Origin: Ceratothoa steindachneri
Lineage: Eukaryota; Arthropoda; Malacostraca; Isopoda; Cymothoidae
DNA: 64,000 nucleotides
Direction: 5' to 3'
NCBI GenBank assembly: GCA_963969495.1
Contig: OZ018324.1
Location: 43,522,609 to 43,586,608, forward strand
The position numbers and the translations under genes are program-made. The first letter of the stretch is position 1. Each line of letters opens with the position of its first letter. Of the stretch, positions 22,951 through 36,048 are shown piece by piece. The notes below the pieces were generated by a model. It was not told the origin of the DNA. It searched no databases and saw only the letters and a list, made by a program, of their open reading frames with translations.

Positions 22951-24890
22951 TACATTACTAATATTGTGATTAAGCCTTGCTGTTTTAGTATGTTAGTTTT
23001 GATTCTATCTTCAAACTCACATTTCGCCCTAAATTTTTGACGGCTATTTTTGTGATGTACATGTGAAAATTGACTCAAGATTTTCATTCGAACAGATCAT
23101 TCTGCTTGAAAAATTTTTGTTTCCTCTCAAAACTGTTATTTGTTTTCAAGTATCTCTATCCCTCTAGTTGGTTGGTAATGATTTTATATTGATTCTTTCC
23201 TAGGTTTTCTTGACCAGCTTTTGTGCCACTAATTATATAGCTTTTCCTCCACTGCACCAATTTGAAGTATATCATTTTGTCCTTTTGGACAGGCAATTTA
23301 TTTGCCGCTTCTTGGTCCCAGCCTAGGGGATCATCGATAATTAAATGAATTTGCGTAGAGTAAAAATTAGTATAATTTCTTGATGTTTTTCGAGTTTAGG
23401 TTTCGGAATCTGTGGCTGTTATTAAATTCACTTTTTGCCAGATTTTTTTTAAGCACCCGTTGGCTAAAAGGCGGAGTCCAAAAACATTTCATTCAATGGC
23501 ATATCTATAATAACTTCGATTCATGATCACGTCAGAAACCTTCGGGCAATATATAGGATGGATCTGGAATTTTTGAGGTGTTCGTTCTTGTTTTCCATTT
23601 CTTCTTTAAATTGTTGATATTTGTGATGCCTGGGCCATCACATATCTGTACCTACTGTGAATTATTTCGTTTGCGAATTAAAGATACATCGGATTTTTGT
23701 TTACTGTATGGGGAGAGAGAGATTCTGTGAATAAGGTCAAGGAGGGGGCTTAGGTTGCCTTACAGAATACTTGCTTGTAGCTTATATTATAGACCCTCGT
23801 AGCATTCTCAGATGATTGAGATCAGCTTTTGCATGATAAAGTCAGAAAGGATTTTTCTCTCTCCATGATAGGCTTTGGGTAAAGCTTAAGGATTTCATAA
23901 TGTACATCTCTCAGGTAGACCTTATCGAAGGCCTTCTGAAAGTTTCGTAATATGTTATATACCTTCTATTCGTACGTTTTTTATTGATCATTTCCATCAT
24001 AATTCCGAGAGGGGGATTGTACTACTTCTTCCTGGACTTGTGTTGTTATGGGTTGTGCACACTCTTTTCGCTCAGTCGTGTTTGGATTTTGTTAGCCAGG
24101 ATACAATGAAAATTGGCCCAGCTCACCTAGAGGCATGTTCTGTTTGGGAAGGATAATGACTGTAGGTTTCTGGAGTATTCAAACCCACTTCCACGGTGAT
24201 ATGAGGAGTAAATTTCCTCACCTCTCTTTCTTCGTAGACGTGCGAATGCAAGTGCTTTGCGTCTATGATTGTGTTTTCTTGATAAATTAATTGGCCTTCG
24301 AAATCCTGGTCTAATTCGTTGTTTTGTCTAGTGCTATGGAAAAACTTTAAGCCCATAATCCCCCGAAACCGCTCACCTATCGTCTCAGGATCCACTAGGA
24401 TTTTTCCGTTTTCAAGGGTCATAATCTTTTCTCTAGGTGACATTCCTTTAATACTTTTGATGTTCTTTCACAACATTTCTAGGTCGTTTTCTTCATCTAT
24501 TTTGCTCATTATGTCTTTCTAGTTTTGAGACTTTTGTTCATGTATTAGCCTTTTAAGCTACTCTCTTATTTAATTAGTCAGGATTAGAGCAGATACCATA
24601 TCGCACTGTAAATGTCCCTGTCTTCTCGGGTAATTTCCTGCAACTCATCGATCCATCTTGTAGTCAGCGTAGTGGAGACTTTTATTTAGGTACCTGTTCT
24701 CGGTGGCGGAGATCCGCTAATTTTACAGAACACTCCATTCGTTGTATTGTTCGAGTTTGTTCCCATTCAAACACAAAGAATGTTCTCATATTCGGAACCA
24801 CATTATAATTTGACTTACTGATGCTACAATAGATGGTTTTAAAATCTAAGATAGTTCTTAGGATAAAACGAGACTCAGAATGCATGAATC
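22950..24890 (-). pseudogene. LINE reverse transcriptase remnant
   Basis: On the minus strand, 24443-24300 reads MTLENGKILVDPETIGERF, typical of the linker just before the RT of non-LTR elements (EDGEILTDPEEI-like). Upstream is an acidic/basic helical stretch (MSKIDEENDLEML). Downstream near 23960-23910 is FQKAFDKVYL, matching the RT motif DFxKAFDKV that carries the first catalytic Asp in intact RTs; here the acidic residue before FQKAF is not preserved. The rest, to about 22950, decays into stops. The clade cannot be assigned. Confidence 0.5.
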
Positions 24891-25283
24891 AATTTATATT
24901 AAATTCCTTAAGACCTCTCTTGACAATAAAGTCTCTGGTTTTCCTCTTCGTTTCATCTAACAGACAACTAAATTTCCTTAACGTATCTTTCTTCATTTAT
25001 TCATCTTCCCACATTCAGAATTATCTCTCAGCCTTTTTAGTGACCGGTAGAATTTCTATTTTTGTTTTCATATTTTGTACATGCATATTTAGTTTTTTCT
25101 TCCCATTTCTCTATTTTGTAATATATATTTGAATAAAAAATATTCATGATTTGCATTATTGCAAATATTTGTACCTCCTCTATTTATCGTAATATAATTG
25201 TAATCTATTACTCCCGAAAATGAGCATTTTCTGCTCGACTAAAAGTAATGAAATCAGATATTTATTTCCCCTTCGCATTTTTA

Positions 25284-26611
<1,328 letters not shown>

Positions 26612-26704
26612 GAAAATTGATATCATTTGAGATCTAAATATCACAGAAACTACATAGTCAAGGCAAATGAAACTAAACAAGCTTAATGTTTAACAACATA
26701 AGAT

Positions 26705-27807
26705 TTATTCCTCCAAATTAGATGAGAAAATCAAAGATATTTCGATTCTATAAACGATTTCCAAATGTTCAATATGCGCACTGCCTGAAACACGGCACAC
26801 GCCAAGTCCGTAGTCCAACTCCTCCCAAACACGTTGCAGCATGTCTTTGGTAACAGTCTCCAGTGCGGAAGTGATTCTGTGCTTGAGTTAATCTAGGTTT
26901 GCAGGAAGGTAGACCAGTCCCTCAACATAGCCCCCCAGAAAAATATCGCAATGTCTAAGGTCAGGTGAACGTGGCTGCCATTTCAACAGCACATTGTCTT
27001 CATCACTATCACGCTTGATCCATCTCCCTCGCAGATTGTCATTCAGACAGGCCCGTACAGTTAGTTTCCAGTGAGGTGGGGCCTTGTCCTGTTTAAAAAC
27101 CAAGTCTTCTTCTTCATTTCCAATGTGCTCATCCATTAGCCAATTCTGAAGCATTTGCAGATAAACACGGCCGGTCACATTTTCCTCAAAGAAAATCGGG
27201 CCATGAAGATGGTTCTTGGAGATGGGGAAGAAGACATTCACTTTCTTTAAGCCCCTTACGTGCTCAACTGTGGCATGGGGACTTTCTTAGTCCCAAATTT
27301 GAACATTATGCTTATTGACTCTGCCATTCGTATGAAATGTGGCCTCATCACTGAAAACAAGACGTTCCTTGAACTTGTCTTCTTTAAGTTTCTTATGCAT
27401 ATCAACACAGAATTCTTTGCGCTTGCGCTTGTTATCTGGCGTTATGGCCTGAACTAGCTACAGCTTGTAGTGTTTCATTAGTAAGCGTTTTCTCAGGCTG
27501 CGACACACTGTTGTTTAGGGAATTTGGGTTTTCAGACGTGCCTCTTCTTATTGACTTCTTGAGGATTCGCAAAAGAGATTTTGGCGAACCTGCTCGATTG
27601 TGTCTTCTAATGTTATTGGTCGTCCACATGCTTTTGCCCTGCACAGACAGTCTTCTTTTTTGATTTTTTGGGCCGTGTCCAAATCTGCATTGTCGTTGGT
27701 GACTGTTTAAAGAACTCTCTCACAAATGCCCGATGCACAGTCTTGCTCGACAGTGATCGACCATACTCCAACACACAAAGCGCCTTTTCACCTTAAGCGA
27801 ATGACAT
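26705..27807 (-). pseudogene. Mariner/Tc1-superfamily transposase, near full length
   Basis: A continuous minus-strand frame from ATG at 27807 to TAA at 26705, about 367 codons, broken mainly by in-frame stops. It starts MSFA-stop-GEKALCVLEYGRSL (N-terminal HTH), then GRPITLEDTIEQVRQNL (second HTH). The first catalytic block is RLVFSDEATFHTNGRVNKHN, the second LVFKQDKAPPHW and the third SPDLRHCDIFLGGYVEG. A C-terminal tail SALETVTKDMLQRVWEELDY follows. Asp of FSDE, KQD and HCD are all retained. Stops occur after SFA, SSRSQ, TQIP, HYKL, RIWD and PANLD. TIRs were not resolved. The third-block spacing (46 residues between KQD and HCD Asp) is longer than classical mariner, so the subfamily is left open. 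Confidence 0.8.
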
Positions 27808-27969
27808 TTCTATACCCTTCAAGACAAAAACATTAAACATAAAAATTTGACGCATTTCTACACATGCTTTTAAAATTTCAATTCATTTGAACGGAAACTG
27901 GTAAAGTTATTAGAGAGCAGAGATCTTACTGGAAATGACCCAGATAAAATCAGAGAGAAAAACAAAAAC

Positions 27970-28045
27970 GTCGCCCCATCAAGGTCTCGAACATTAGACA
28001 TCTAGTTATCTAGATTGGTGTTCTACCGACTGAGATAATGAGTTC
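27970..28045 (-). tRNA. tRNA-like sequence, probably a SINE or tRNA pseudogene
   Basis: On the minus strand TATCTCAGTCGGTAGAAC fits a D-arm/A box and TGTTCGAGACC a B box, followed by GGGGCGACG and then runs of T that could end Pol III transcription. An anticodon-like stem pairs ATCTA with TAGAT around a six-base loop. The acceptor stem cannot be formed and the T stem is mismatched, so it is more likely a tRNA-Lys-like SINE head or a tRNA pseudogene than a working gene. Confidence 0.4.
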
Positions 28046-28765
28046 AATGAGAAAAGCAACACATTTTATCAATTTAACTTGTTTGTTCGCACTTCCAAAG
28101 AGCGCCAAAATGAAACTGTGGATGGAGAGGATGAAAACGGAAATGTACGCTTCCCTTCTTTATTCGACTGAAATCGCATTTAAATTATTCGATAAGAAAA
28201 CTACTTATCGGATGCAGTGAATTTAAAGTCATTAATAATAATTTTTAAGATGTGTTTTGGCAGAGGGGGCTTCATTCAAACTTCTCATATAAAGGGCGAC
28301 AAATGTTGGTTTCCCTAATTAATGTGCTCTCAATATTTCTTTAGGAAACTCGTTCAAAGGGAAGTAATTTGAAGGAATGGAAGTCTCCTAAAAGGTTTCA
28401 ATTTTTAAGAGAATTAAAAATACTCAATGTAGCGCTAACTTCACTCCCATCATTGCTTTCATACATCCTTTTTCTAAACACGTCTCGCTCTTATCTTCGA
28501 AGAACTATGTAGTGAAATTTCTGGATTTGAATTAGATTAAATATACATCTGCTTAGTTAGTTTTCACTGGGGTTTTTATTGAAGTAATAAAAGATAAGTT
28601 TGTTGGGAGAAAGAAAACTGCTTAATCGTTTAGAAGAGAAATAAGAAGGGATAGATAACTTACATTAGGGTTTCTTTTTGGTTTTCGCTCATAGAATATT
28701 GTTATATCCCTTTTTCTCTCTGATCATGAGGTGGAGAAGATATTTTAGTCCATTAATAAAGGTTG

Positions 28766-30250
28766 AATACTGTCATCGAATAGACTCTCGATGATATACC
28801 ATATATAACTATTCGTTGAGGGAACTTCTTCAATTATCTTTAGAGTCCGTGGATGTCTGGCTGCCCGATATTATGTATATTCGATATGCTTAAGAAGTGG
28901 AACTGAGCTCAAGGATAGTAATATTGCTATCATTAATAAAATAGAGTTTTATTAATAATAACTATCAACAACACACAAAACGGAAAATATTGACATAAAT
29001 AGAGAATGGAAAGGGTCGTGGGGAATCGAGGTAATCCGAGGATTAAAAGATTTAAAAAGGTAAAACAAATATAAGGTTAAAGAGAGGGGATGGTTCGCTA
29101 AAACATTTAAAGCACAGGATAAAGTTGACAAAAGGGTTAAGTACCCGAAGGTAACGTTCGGCTTACGTAATTATACTTGTTTTGCAGAAGAAGGCGACGT
29201 GAAGGAATTTTCGGTCTGCTGGCGAGTTCCAGCCGAAGGGGAGGGAATTAAATGATCCTGACGCAGCGTCTTGGGAATAAGAACCGTTTTTTGACGAATT
29301 GGCTTGGAGAACAATGGCTGTTCTACGTTGTTCTCTTCTGAACAACAGGGGGGGGGGAGAGTGAGAACCGTCTCTTGTCTAGGAGCTCGAGAACAATTGC
29401 TGTTCTAATGTTGTTCTCTTCTGAACAACAAGGGGAAAGGGTGAGAACCATTTCTTGGCGAACGGGCTCAAACGAACAATGGCTGTTCTACGTTGTTCTT
29501 TTCTGAACAACAGGGGGAGGGGAAGTACGAGAACAGTTTCTTGTCAACGGGCTCGAACGAACAATGGCTGTTCTAACGTTGTTCTCTTTCTGGACAACAG
29601 GGGAAGGGTGAGAACCGTTTCTTGGCAAACGGGCTCAAAAGAACAATGGCTTTTCTACGTTGTTCTCTTCTGAACAATAGGGGGGGGGGGAAACCGTTTC
29701 TTGTCAACGGGCTTACAAGAACAATGTCTGTTGTAATATTGTTTTCTTTCTGAACAACAGGGGAAGCCTTGTGGACTTGACGTCACGAAAGGCTCGAACC
29801 TTGGCACTGAAGGGATATTGTCTTCCTTGTGGACAAGTGATGGTGAATCTCGAGGTCGAGGTCCCTTAGCGCACAAGGTGAGAGTGGGTCGTAGTGATGT
29901 TTCACGACGAAAATCTGGATCTCCAATCTGATCTTAGTGGAAAAGTTTTCAAATAAATAGCCGGGACATCTCTTTAGCGTGGAGGACAATGGAGTGGAAG
30001 CTTCGAGGGAATGCGCAGCCGAGCCTGGGAACAATGCCTTTTCTGCCCATAAGCCTAACTCAATCTGGCGAGGGTGGTGCATGGGGTGAACGGGGGGAAG
30101 ATAAACCTCCTTGTTTAAACATTGACTCAGGTGGCTGCGATAAGGCGCTCAGCTTCAAAGCGAAGATGCACGTGGGAAGCATCGTGGTTTTAAATAACAT
30201 GTGATAGTGGTTGAAATTAACGCGGCCTCAACCCGTTCTATCACAAATAC
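28766..30250 (-). mobile_element. Solo LTR, family A, with 5-bp target duplication
   Basis: The LTR runs 28771-30245 (1475 bases) from TGTCATCGAAT to TTCTATCACA, bracketed by AATAC at 28766-28770 and 30246-30250. It has no internal region, so it arose by LTR-LTR recombination. It carries the longest internal hairpin array, about six units (29.31-29.76 kb). Orientation is assigned by similarity to the LTRs of gypsy elements 1 and 2. Confidence 0.88.
29310..29765. repeat. Intra-LTR hairpin minisatellite, six units
   Basis: Units of about 80 bases start near 29310, 29391, 29477, 29560, 29641 and 29722. Each has GAACAATGGCTGTTC, then GTTGTTC, a loop of six or seven bases and GAACAAC (second arm sometimes degraded), then a G run and GAGAACCGTTTCTTG. 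Units alternate between a TACG and a TAAYG/TAATG spacer, so the true period is a dimer of about 165 bases. Confidence 0.85.
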
Positions 30251-30990
30251 TTAATCTCGGGTTAACTAAAGCATGAGTCACATTCGTATTGCTATAAAAG
30301 CATAGTTAATGCAACAGCTCTTTTATATTAAAATCATTATATGGGAAGAAATAATGTATTTAAATGGATTATATTTTGGTGAATAAAAACATAGTTTGAT
30401 TATTAATTCCTCTGATTTTGTCCTTAATAGCGGATAAATAATATTCTGTTCCTGATTCAACTAGGAAATTTATAGTAAGGCAGAGGTTACTGAGACTGTT
30501 AATAAAGTTTTCATATTTGTCTAAAGTGATAAAAAGCTATATCGGGATCAACATAACTGTATCCTGCATTATTTTGTTTGGAAATATAAATAAAAGATGA
30601 AAAAGGTTGGCTATAGTGCATTACTCATGATAAGGCCACATTGCTGGGAGAAAGTCATGTCACTTCTTAAAACTATCATTCAAACAAAATTTGACAAAGT
30701 TAATAATTTTGGCTAGGAGTAAAGGTAGTTTTTATTTTGGATTTTACAATGCATTGGATAGTACATTGAAGCTAACTAAGTGGATATTTTTAATATCAAT
30801 TTGTCTTAAGTCCTCAATAAAATATAACAAATGAGTTTTGTATAATGATGAATATATTTTTTAACAGATTCGTAAGGAATGAGAGATTTGGGTTGTTATA
30901 TTCAATTTGAATTAAATACTCTCTAACGAAAATCGTTGCCTTGACAAATTATTTGGGAGTGAACGATATCTATTATTTTGTTTAAATGGG
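30251..30990. other. AT-rich stretch, no gene recognised
   Basis: No supported ORF. It may include decayed upstream sequence of the PLE that becomes recognisable at about 31.0 kb. Confidence 0.35.
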
Positions 30991-30999
30991 TAAGAAAGT

Positions 31000-31640
31000 C
31001 ATTCCAATTTTGTATTGTACAGGTATGCTGATAATGTCATAATAATTTGGGAATTGAACCGTTTAGTGACAAAAAGTAACTTGATGAGCAAACTGATATT
31101 CTATGCCTCGCCATTAATTTCCACTGACTGGGAATATGAAAGTTGTTTATCTATTCTTGATATAAAAGTGATAGTAGTTCCCAATCAAACAAAATTCACT
31201 GTACTTTTTAAACGAACCCATTCTATTTCGTACAACAATTTTATCCCTTGTCAGGGCTTAAACATTTAAATGATCATTGCAGTATCCACGTATTTAAGAA
31301 AATTTAGAATATGTAACTATGATATTTCATCATGAATTTACTTATACAAATGTGCCATAGAGTCATGGGATATCCCTCTATTATACCTCTATTAGTTTTA
31401 ATTTAAAAGTATCCACATCATTTAGGTTGCTCAAAGCAAGGCGATGTAAATTATCATTGTTTGAAAAGCGTATTGTAGGTGCCAGATAAATAGGACATTC
31501 CATTAGTAAAATTGTGCGAACATTGAAACATTATTCGATCTATGGTCACATATTCTAAAATTTCATGCAAACACGGATTTTGGCAAGGGTCATTTAATAT
31601 TTAAACAATGATGTGAAAAGAAATAAAGGTGTGATAGTAT
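31000..31640 (+). pseudogene. Penelope-like element RT and connector fragment
   Basis: The reading MYRYADNVIIIW at 31015 corresponds to the PLE RT catalytic block (RYVDD), with the second Asp changed to Asn. WEYESCLSILDIKVI (LPFLDVL-type) and RTHSISYNNFIPCQGLNI (RKPT...YIHYFS.HD-type) follow. After the stop at 31267, shifted frames keep PLE connector-like pieces (STYLRKFRICN, YKCAIESWDIPL) to about 31620. PLEs copy themselves by target-primed reverse transcription. No GIY-YIG domain is visible here. It is degenerate. Confidence 0.6.
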
Positions 31641-31959
31641 TGGTTGGTTTATAGCGAAGAGAAAATGTTTTAATGAACTTTTAGGATTTTGCCATCAGGA
31701 AGAAATAAAAAAAAAATAATTTTCCCATTAAACTCCAAATTTTATGGTAAAACGAACGATATTGAGGCGGTTCATTAAGCTATGAAGAGAATCTAATGAT
31801 ATCTATGATATCATTATTATTCTTTAGCGGCAGCCTCAAACTGAAATGCTACTATATAGGTATTACTCTCTATGGTTTAAATTTAACAAAATAACAGAGG
31901 ACTGTCAAAATCACCACATTGTATTTATATATCATTGGCCTGGTGAATATATGAAGGAA

Positions 31960-33163
31960 ATTTACCTTTAGTTCTACATTCTATGTTGCAGTTCTTCGTT
32001 ACATTATCGGCGTCAGATTCATCTTCTAACTCTGAATTGGCACCATCATCTAAACAAAATTAAAATCTTACTGCTTCCATCAATACTGCTTCTATCAATT
32101 TAAAGTAGATGATTCAAGTTATCTGATTGGAATTTCAGTGACCTGGACTGGAAAAGGTTATGGATGTAGGAGACAAAAAGATGTTTAGCCACACTTGCAT
32201 CAAAGTTTTGGATACCTTCACGTTGCCAAGAAAGTTATTCATTATTAGTAATGTCTTCCTTGCTTCCATTTATACTTCATTCATTGAGTTTCAAACTCAG
32301 GATTTCTGATCAGCTGAAAGAGTTGATCACCATCAAATATACCAGTTGTCAGCTTTTCAATGGTCAATCCTGGAAAAGCGTAGCACAAGTAAGTGAGGCA
32401 GCCAAAATTCGTGTCCAGACGTTTAGTGAACTTTTTTGTCAAGCCGATCTTGATGTGGGGCGGTTCGATGAGTTTATGGCCATCCTTGCTCAGAAAGGCA
32501 CCAATTCTCGCAGTACAGGCCAGTCCTTCTTCGTGTTATGTTGAACTCATTCCATACTCTTCCAAATGCAAAAAAAAAACCACTGGTACTTGGTAAACCC
32601 AGACTATTGACCAAACAAAAAGTTCACTAGCAACACAAAAGATAAACACAAATCAACCCTTCATGCAAATTATAACAAATCTTTCCAGGACGTACTTCCT
32701 CGCTTCATTCTCCTTCAATGGAGTCGAGCGAGCGTAGTCAATATAGGCCAATGGTTGACGTTGCGCAGCAGAACATATTTCAATGCTCTACCGGACGATT
32801 TACTGATCGAAGCCTAGGACACTTGAGGCAGCTACAGTTTTTCCGCTGATCCCAGTAAAATCAATGGCTCATAAGTAGCAGTCAGTGTCATGGTTTGTCT
32901 GCCTCCTTCATCCATGAGAATTCCAAACCTCAGAGAACTCTCCTTGGACTTCGGCCAACGACGCTGATACTACAGACATGTATTTTATATCCTGTATGGT
33001 GCACAATCTTTATCCTCTCACCAAGTTTCATGCCAAAATAAACATGCTAAGCACGTTTTATGAAACCTGTGACTGGATTCCTTTTAGGAACAAGAGTATA
33101 TTCGCCTCAGATATAGCTGAATACATCGGGCTTATTTCTGCAAGATCTTCTTGTCGAATCCAT
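31960..33163 (-). pseudogene. Second, decayed copy of the Cys-rich repeat family
   Basis: Minus-strand pieces in family order: MDSTRRSCRNKPDVFSYI with GEYTLVPKRNPVTGFIKRA (33163-33040; the CxxC of the head is lost), YFGMKLGE, RRWPKSKESSLRFGI in a shifted frame, then after a gap HNTKKDWPVLRELVP (about 32540-32500) and, in another frame, HKLIEPPHIKIGLTKKFTKRL and FPGLTIEKLTTGIFDGDQL (about 32490-32330). These match positions of the copy at 20.2-22.6 kb (HIKLGIMKNYV, GGIFDGLQI). Frameshifts, stops and a central deletion make it non-functional. An acidic run (ANSELEDESDADN) near 32050-32010 may belong to it or to something else. Confidence 0.55.
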
Positions 33164-33629
33164 TTCTTCACGTGCAAAATAAATATACGAGTTAGTCAAG
33201 GATTGTCACATGTAAACTCTTCAGAATTCTTTTATTTAAAGAAAAAAGAAGGGTATATGCATAATATTAATTAAATTGCCGTACATCTAAAAAAAATGTA
33301 AAAAATATCATGTGGCGATAAATAAAAAACTTGACCTGATTAAGCAAAATCAATGTCATTTTTGGATTAAGCACATCGAAATTGTCCTAAATCAGCTAAA
33401 AACCTTTGACGATAAGGTTGATGTTGGTAACTGTTTTCTATGAGTTTCAGATCCAGTGAATATGGGAACCAATCCAGATATCTAATTGTTTTGAAATTGA
33501 TAATGATGGCAGTCATTTATAGTTCTAGCCAGTGAACGGAAGATTTCTTATTCTGAAGACAATGATTGGAATGTTACGTCCAATTAATTAATAAAACCCG
33601 AGTATATAACAGACCCTTCCCCATTTTGA

Positions 33630-34020
33630 ACGCACCTTGCACGGTATATATGGACATCATGAGATCCTCAAAAGTGTTAGCTAGTTTCTACCTACTTTGT
33701 GGGCACAAGTTTGCCAAGTACTCTTGTGTGCCACTCCGCTCGATGTATTTCTTGTATGCAGTTCCTTGCGAAGTGTTCTTACAGTAATGGGTGTTGATGG
33801 TTGGCACAAACGTATTGCTGCAATATCTAAATGAAGCGAAGCAATTTTAGGCAGAAGCCGGAAAACATTCAGACGGTCTCATTTTCTTAGTATCGTCTTT
33901 CGGGCAGGATTGTGGTGAGAATTTCCTGTAGAACGAGATATTTGCAATTTTAGGTAAATTCCGCCAAATTCTGCAATATCTTTCGCAGAATGGTCTTTAG
34001 CATTCTCAAATACAATCACT
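33630..34020 (-). pseudogene. Tc1-like transposase N-terminal fragment
   Basis: The minus strand reads AKDHSAKDIAEFGGI, then TGNSHHNPARKTILRK and TPITVRTLRKELHTRN with GVAHKSTW. The order resembles the paired-type HTH of Tc1 transposases (PITxRTVRRELH...RVARKKP). One stop interrupts it. No catalytic domain follows. The assignment is tentative. Confidence 0.4.
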
Positions 34021-34219
34021 CCATTTGCCACTGAGTAACATCTATTATACGTCCAAGTTTACATAAAGCGCAGGAGAAAGGTCATGTAAACATACCATCT
34101 ATGCGAAATCTATCAATCCCGTCATATATCTTCTAAGTAGTAACCTCAGGATTTTTGTTGTTCAATACTAATTAGCTGCCCATGTTGGTTAAACACGTGA
34201 CTAATTTTTCTCCCCTGAG

Positions 34220-34221
<2 letters not shown>

Positions 34222-34293
<72 letters not shown>

Positions 34294-34689
34294 TTAGAAG
34301 GGCAATTTTTGGCTAACTAGCTCTTCATCAAAGCCCTCTGAAGCTCTGAAGGAGCTCTTCTCACATACACGAGAAGATAACGCAGAAAATAGGCTTTTCT
34401 AAGACAGCCAAAAAAGTCTCTTTCGATCTGCTTTTTAATTGTCATCCTTTCTTGTCAAAGAGAACAGAAAATTTGTTATATCCACTCTAACCCCGCCTTG
34501 TAAAATCTAGACTTGTTTGTAATAGTACAATCATAATTATGCAGTTAAGAAGGCAATTTTTGGCTAAATAGCTCTTCATCGAATCCCTCGGATGCTGCTC
34601 TTCGACAAAGAGGGATGACAATTAAAAAGGCCTATCGAAAGACAGTATTTGGCTGTCTTAGAAAAGTTTATTTTATGCGTTATCTTCTC

Positions 34690-34754
<65 letters not shown>

Positions 34755-34767
34755 TATATTATATATA

Positions 34768-34849
<82 letters not shown>

Positions 34850-34850
34850 C
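34222..34850. mobile_element. Foldback element between two (TA)n arrays
   Basis: (TA)n at 34222-34288 and about 34690-34847 bracket two nested structures. Arms of about 81 bases at 34369-34449 and 34611-34691 are inverted repeats with about 85% identity by eye. A direct repeat beginning TGCGGTTAGAAGGGCAA (34289) and TGCAGTTAAGAAGGCAA (34542) is the same sequence as the end of the MITE at 38528. No ORF. Its origin seems to be insertion of related MITEs into the TA array. Confidence 0.65.
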
Positions 34851-35190
34851 TGTGTGTGTGTATCTGAAACCTCATTATGTCATTAAAAACCTTATTTTTA
34901 AGGAAATTATCAAATTTAATTCCTAGCTCTTTCATTTATTCAACTTTTTATATAGATTTTCTTCATTGAAAAAAGGTATTTATATTTGCAGAGGTTTATA
35001 TTCATAGTTATGTTACTTTTATTTATACCTTTTACACACACTCTGTCCCTTTTGTACCTGCTTTAATACTTCTTTTATGATCATTTTTACTCACGCCTGT
35101 TCTGTTTTGTATCTTATTGTTGTATGCAGGCAGAGAGTCACTTAGTATTTTAATATATATAAGGTTATTTATTCATATATATATATATAT

Positions 35191-36048
35191 ATATATGATA
35201 GTGAAACCACTGTATAGGAGCCATGCTTCTTAGCAGACGAGATTACATATATAACCTGCAGTTTCATTAAATTAAATTATCCCCTCCACCTGATCAATGA
35301 AAGTTTATCTAAAGCAAAACCTACTCATTACCTTTCCAAGGATAAAAACAAATTTAAAAAAACGAAATGTCTATCCCTCCCTTTTTCTCCCCTCCCGAAA
35401 GGAGTGACAAAGTTATTTCTCCAGGCCTAACCACATTTAAATACCTTTTTTCTATCCTTAAATCTTTCAATTCGACTAAGTCCGTGGATCAGCCAAATGA
35501 AGCAGGTGTATATTTAATCCTGTGTGGCTCTAAAAAATGTCCCTCATTTTACATAGAAGAAACCGGAAGAACCTTAACAAAATGAATTCATGAACATAAA
35601 GGTGATGTCAGACGATGCAGTACCACATCCACTATTTTTAATCATATTAGCACTTTCAACCACCAAATTGACGATTCACAGGCAAAATCATATATAATTG
35701 TAAAGTTTCCCGTAAAATAAAAATAGTAGGATCTATATTAATAGAAAAGTTCTAAAATTTAATTTGTCAGATGGTCAAGTGAAATGCAGCCCACATTCCC
35801 GTAACCTCATTGTAAACAGCTTAGTCAACGATCATAGATTTACACACCTTGATAAATGAATTTTCCCCCTCGTTTTGTGTTTCTCGGGGAATTTTCTTTT
35901 CTTTGTTTTCTGATTTGTACGCTATTTATAGACTTTTGTAAGAATCGCATTCTCAGTATACAACTGAAGAGGGTATGATAAACTACATACTTGAACTAGT
36001 CTCGTAAATTAAACTTTTGGCCGATATACAGTGGTTTCATTATCATAT
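35191..36048 (+). mobile_element. PLE fragment with GIY-YIG domain, bracketed by 24-bp inverted repeats
   Basis: From 35367 the frame reads a Penelope C-terminal region: NEAGVYLILCGSKKCPSF, YIEETGRTLTK, then after a stop IHEHKGDVRRC, a shifted SPHSRNLIVNSLVNDH and LDK-stop near 35858. GIY is present as GVY and YIG as YIE, so the second motif is damaged. The GIY-YIG nuclease nicks the target for reverse transcription. ATATGATAGTGAAACCACTG (35191 on) is repeated inverted at 36025-36048 with one mismatch in 24. A short TA run precedes the left repeat. The RT domain is absent. Confidence 0.65.

Noticed and set aside
27970..28045. Functional tRNA gene
   Set aside because: A and B boxes are present but the acceptor and T stems do not pair.
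29310..29330. GAACA-ATGGC-TGTTC as a steroid receptor element
   Set aside because: The half-sites match but the spacer is five bases rather than three, so a classical GRE is not supported.
31965..32060. Acidic run (ANSELEDESDADN) as a piggyBac transposase N-terminus
   Set aside because: It is low-complexity acidic sequence only; no DDD domain follows.
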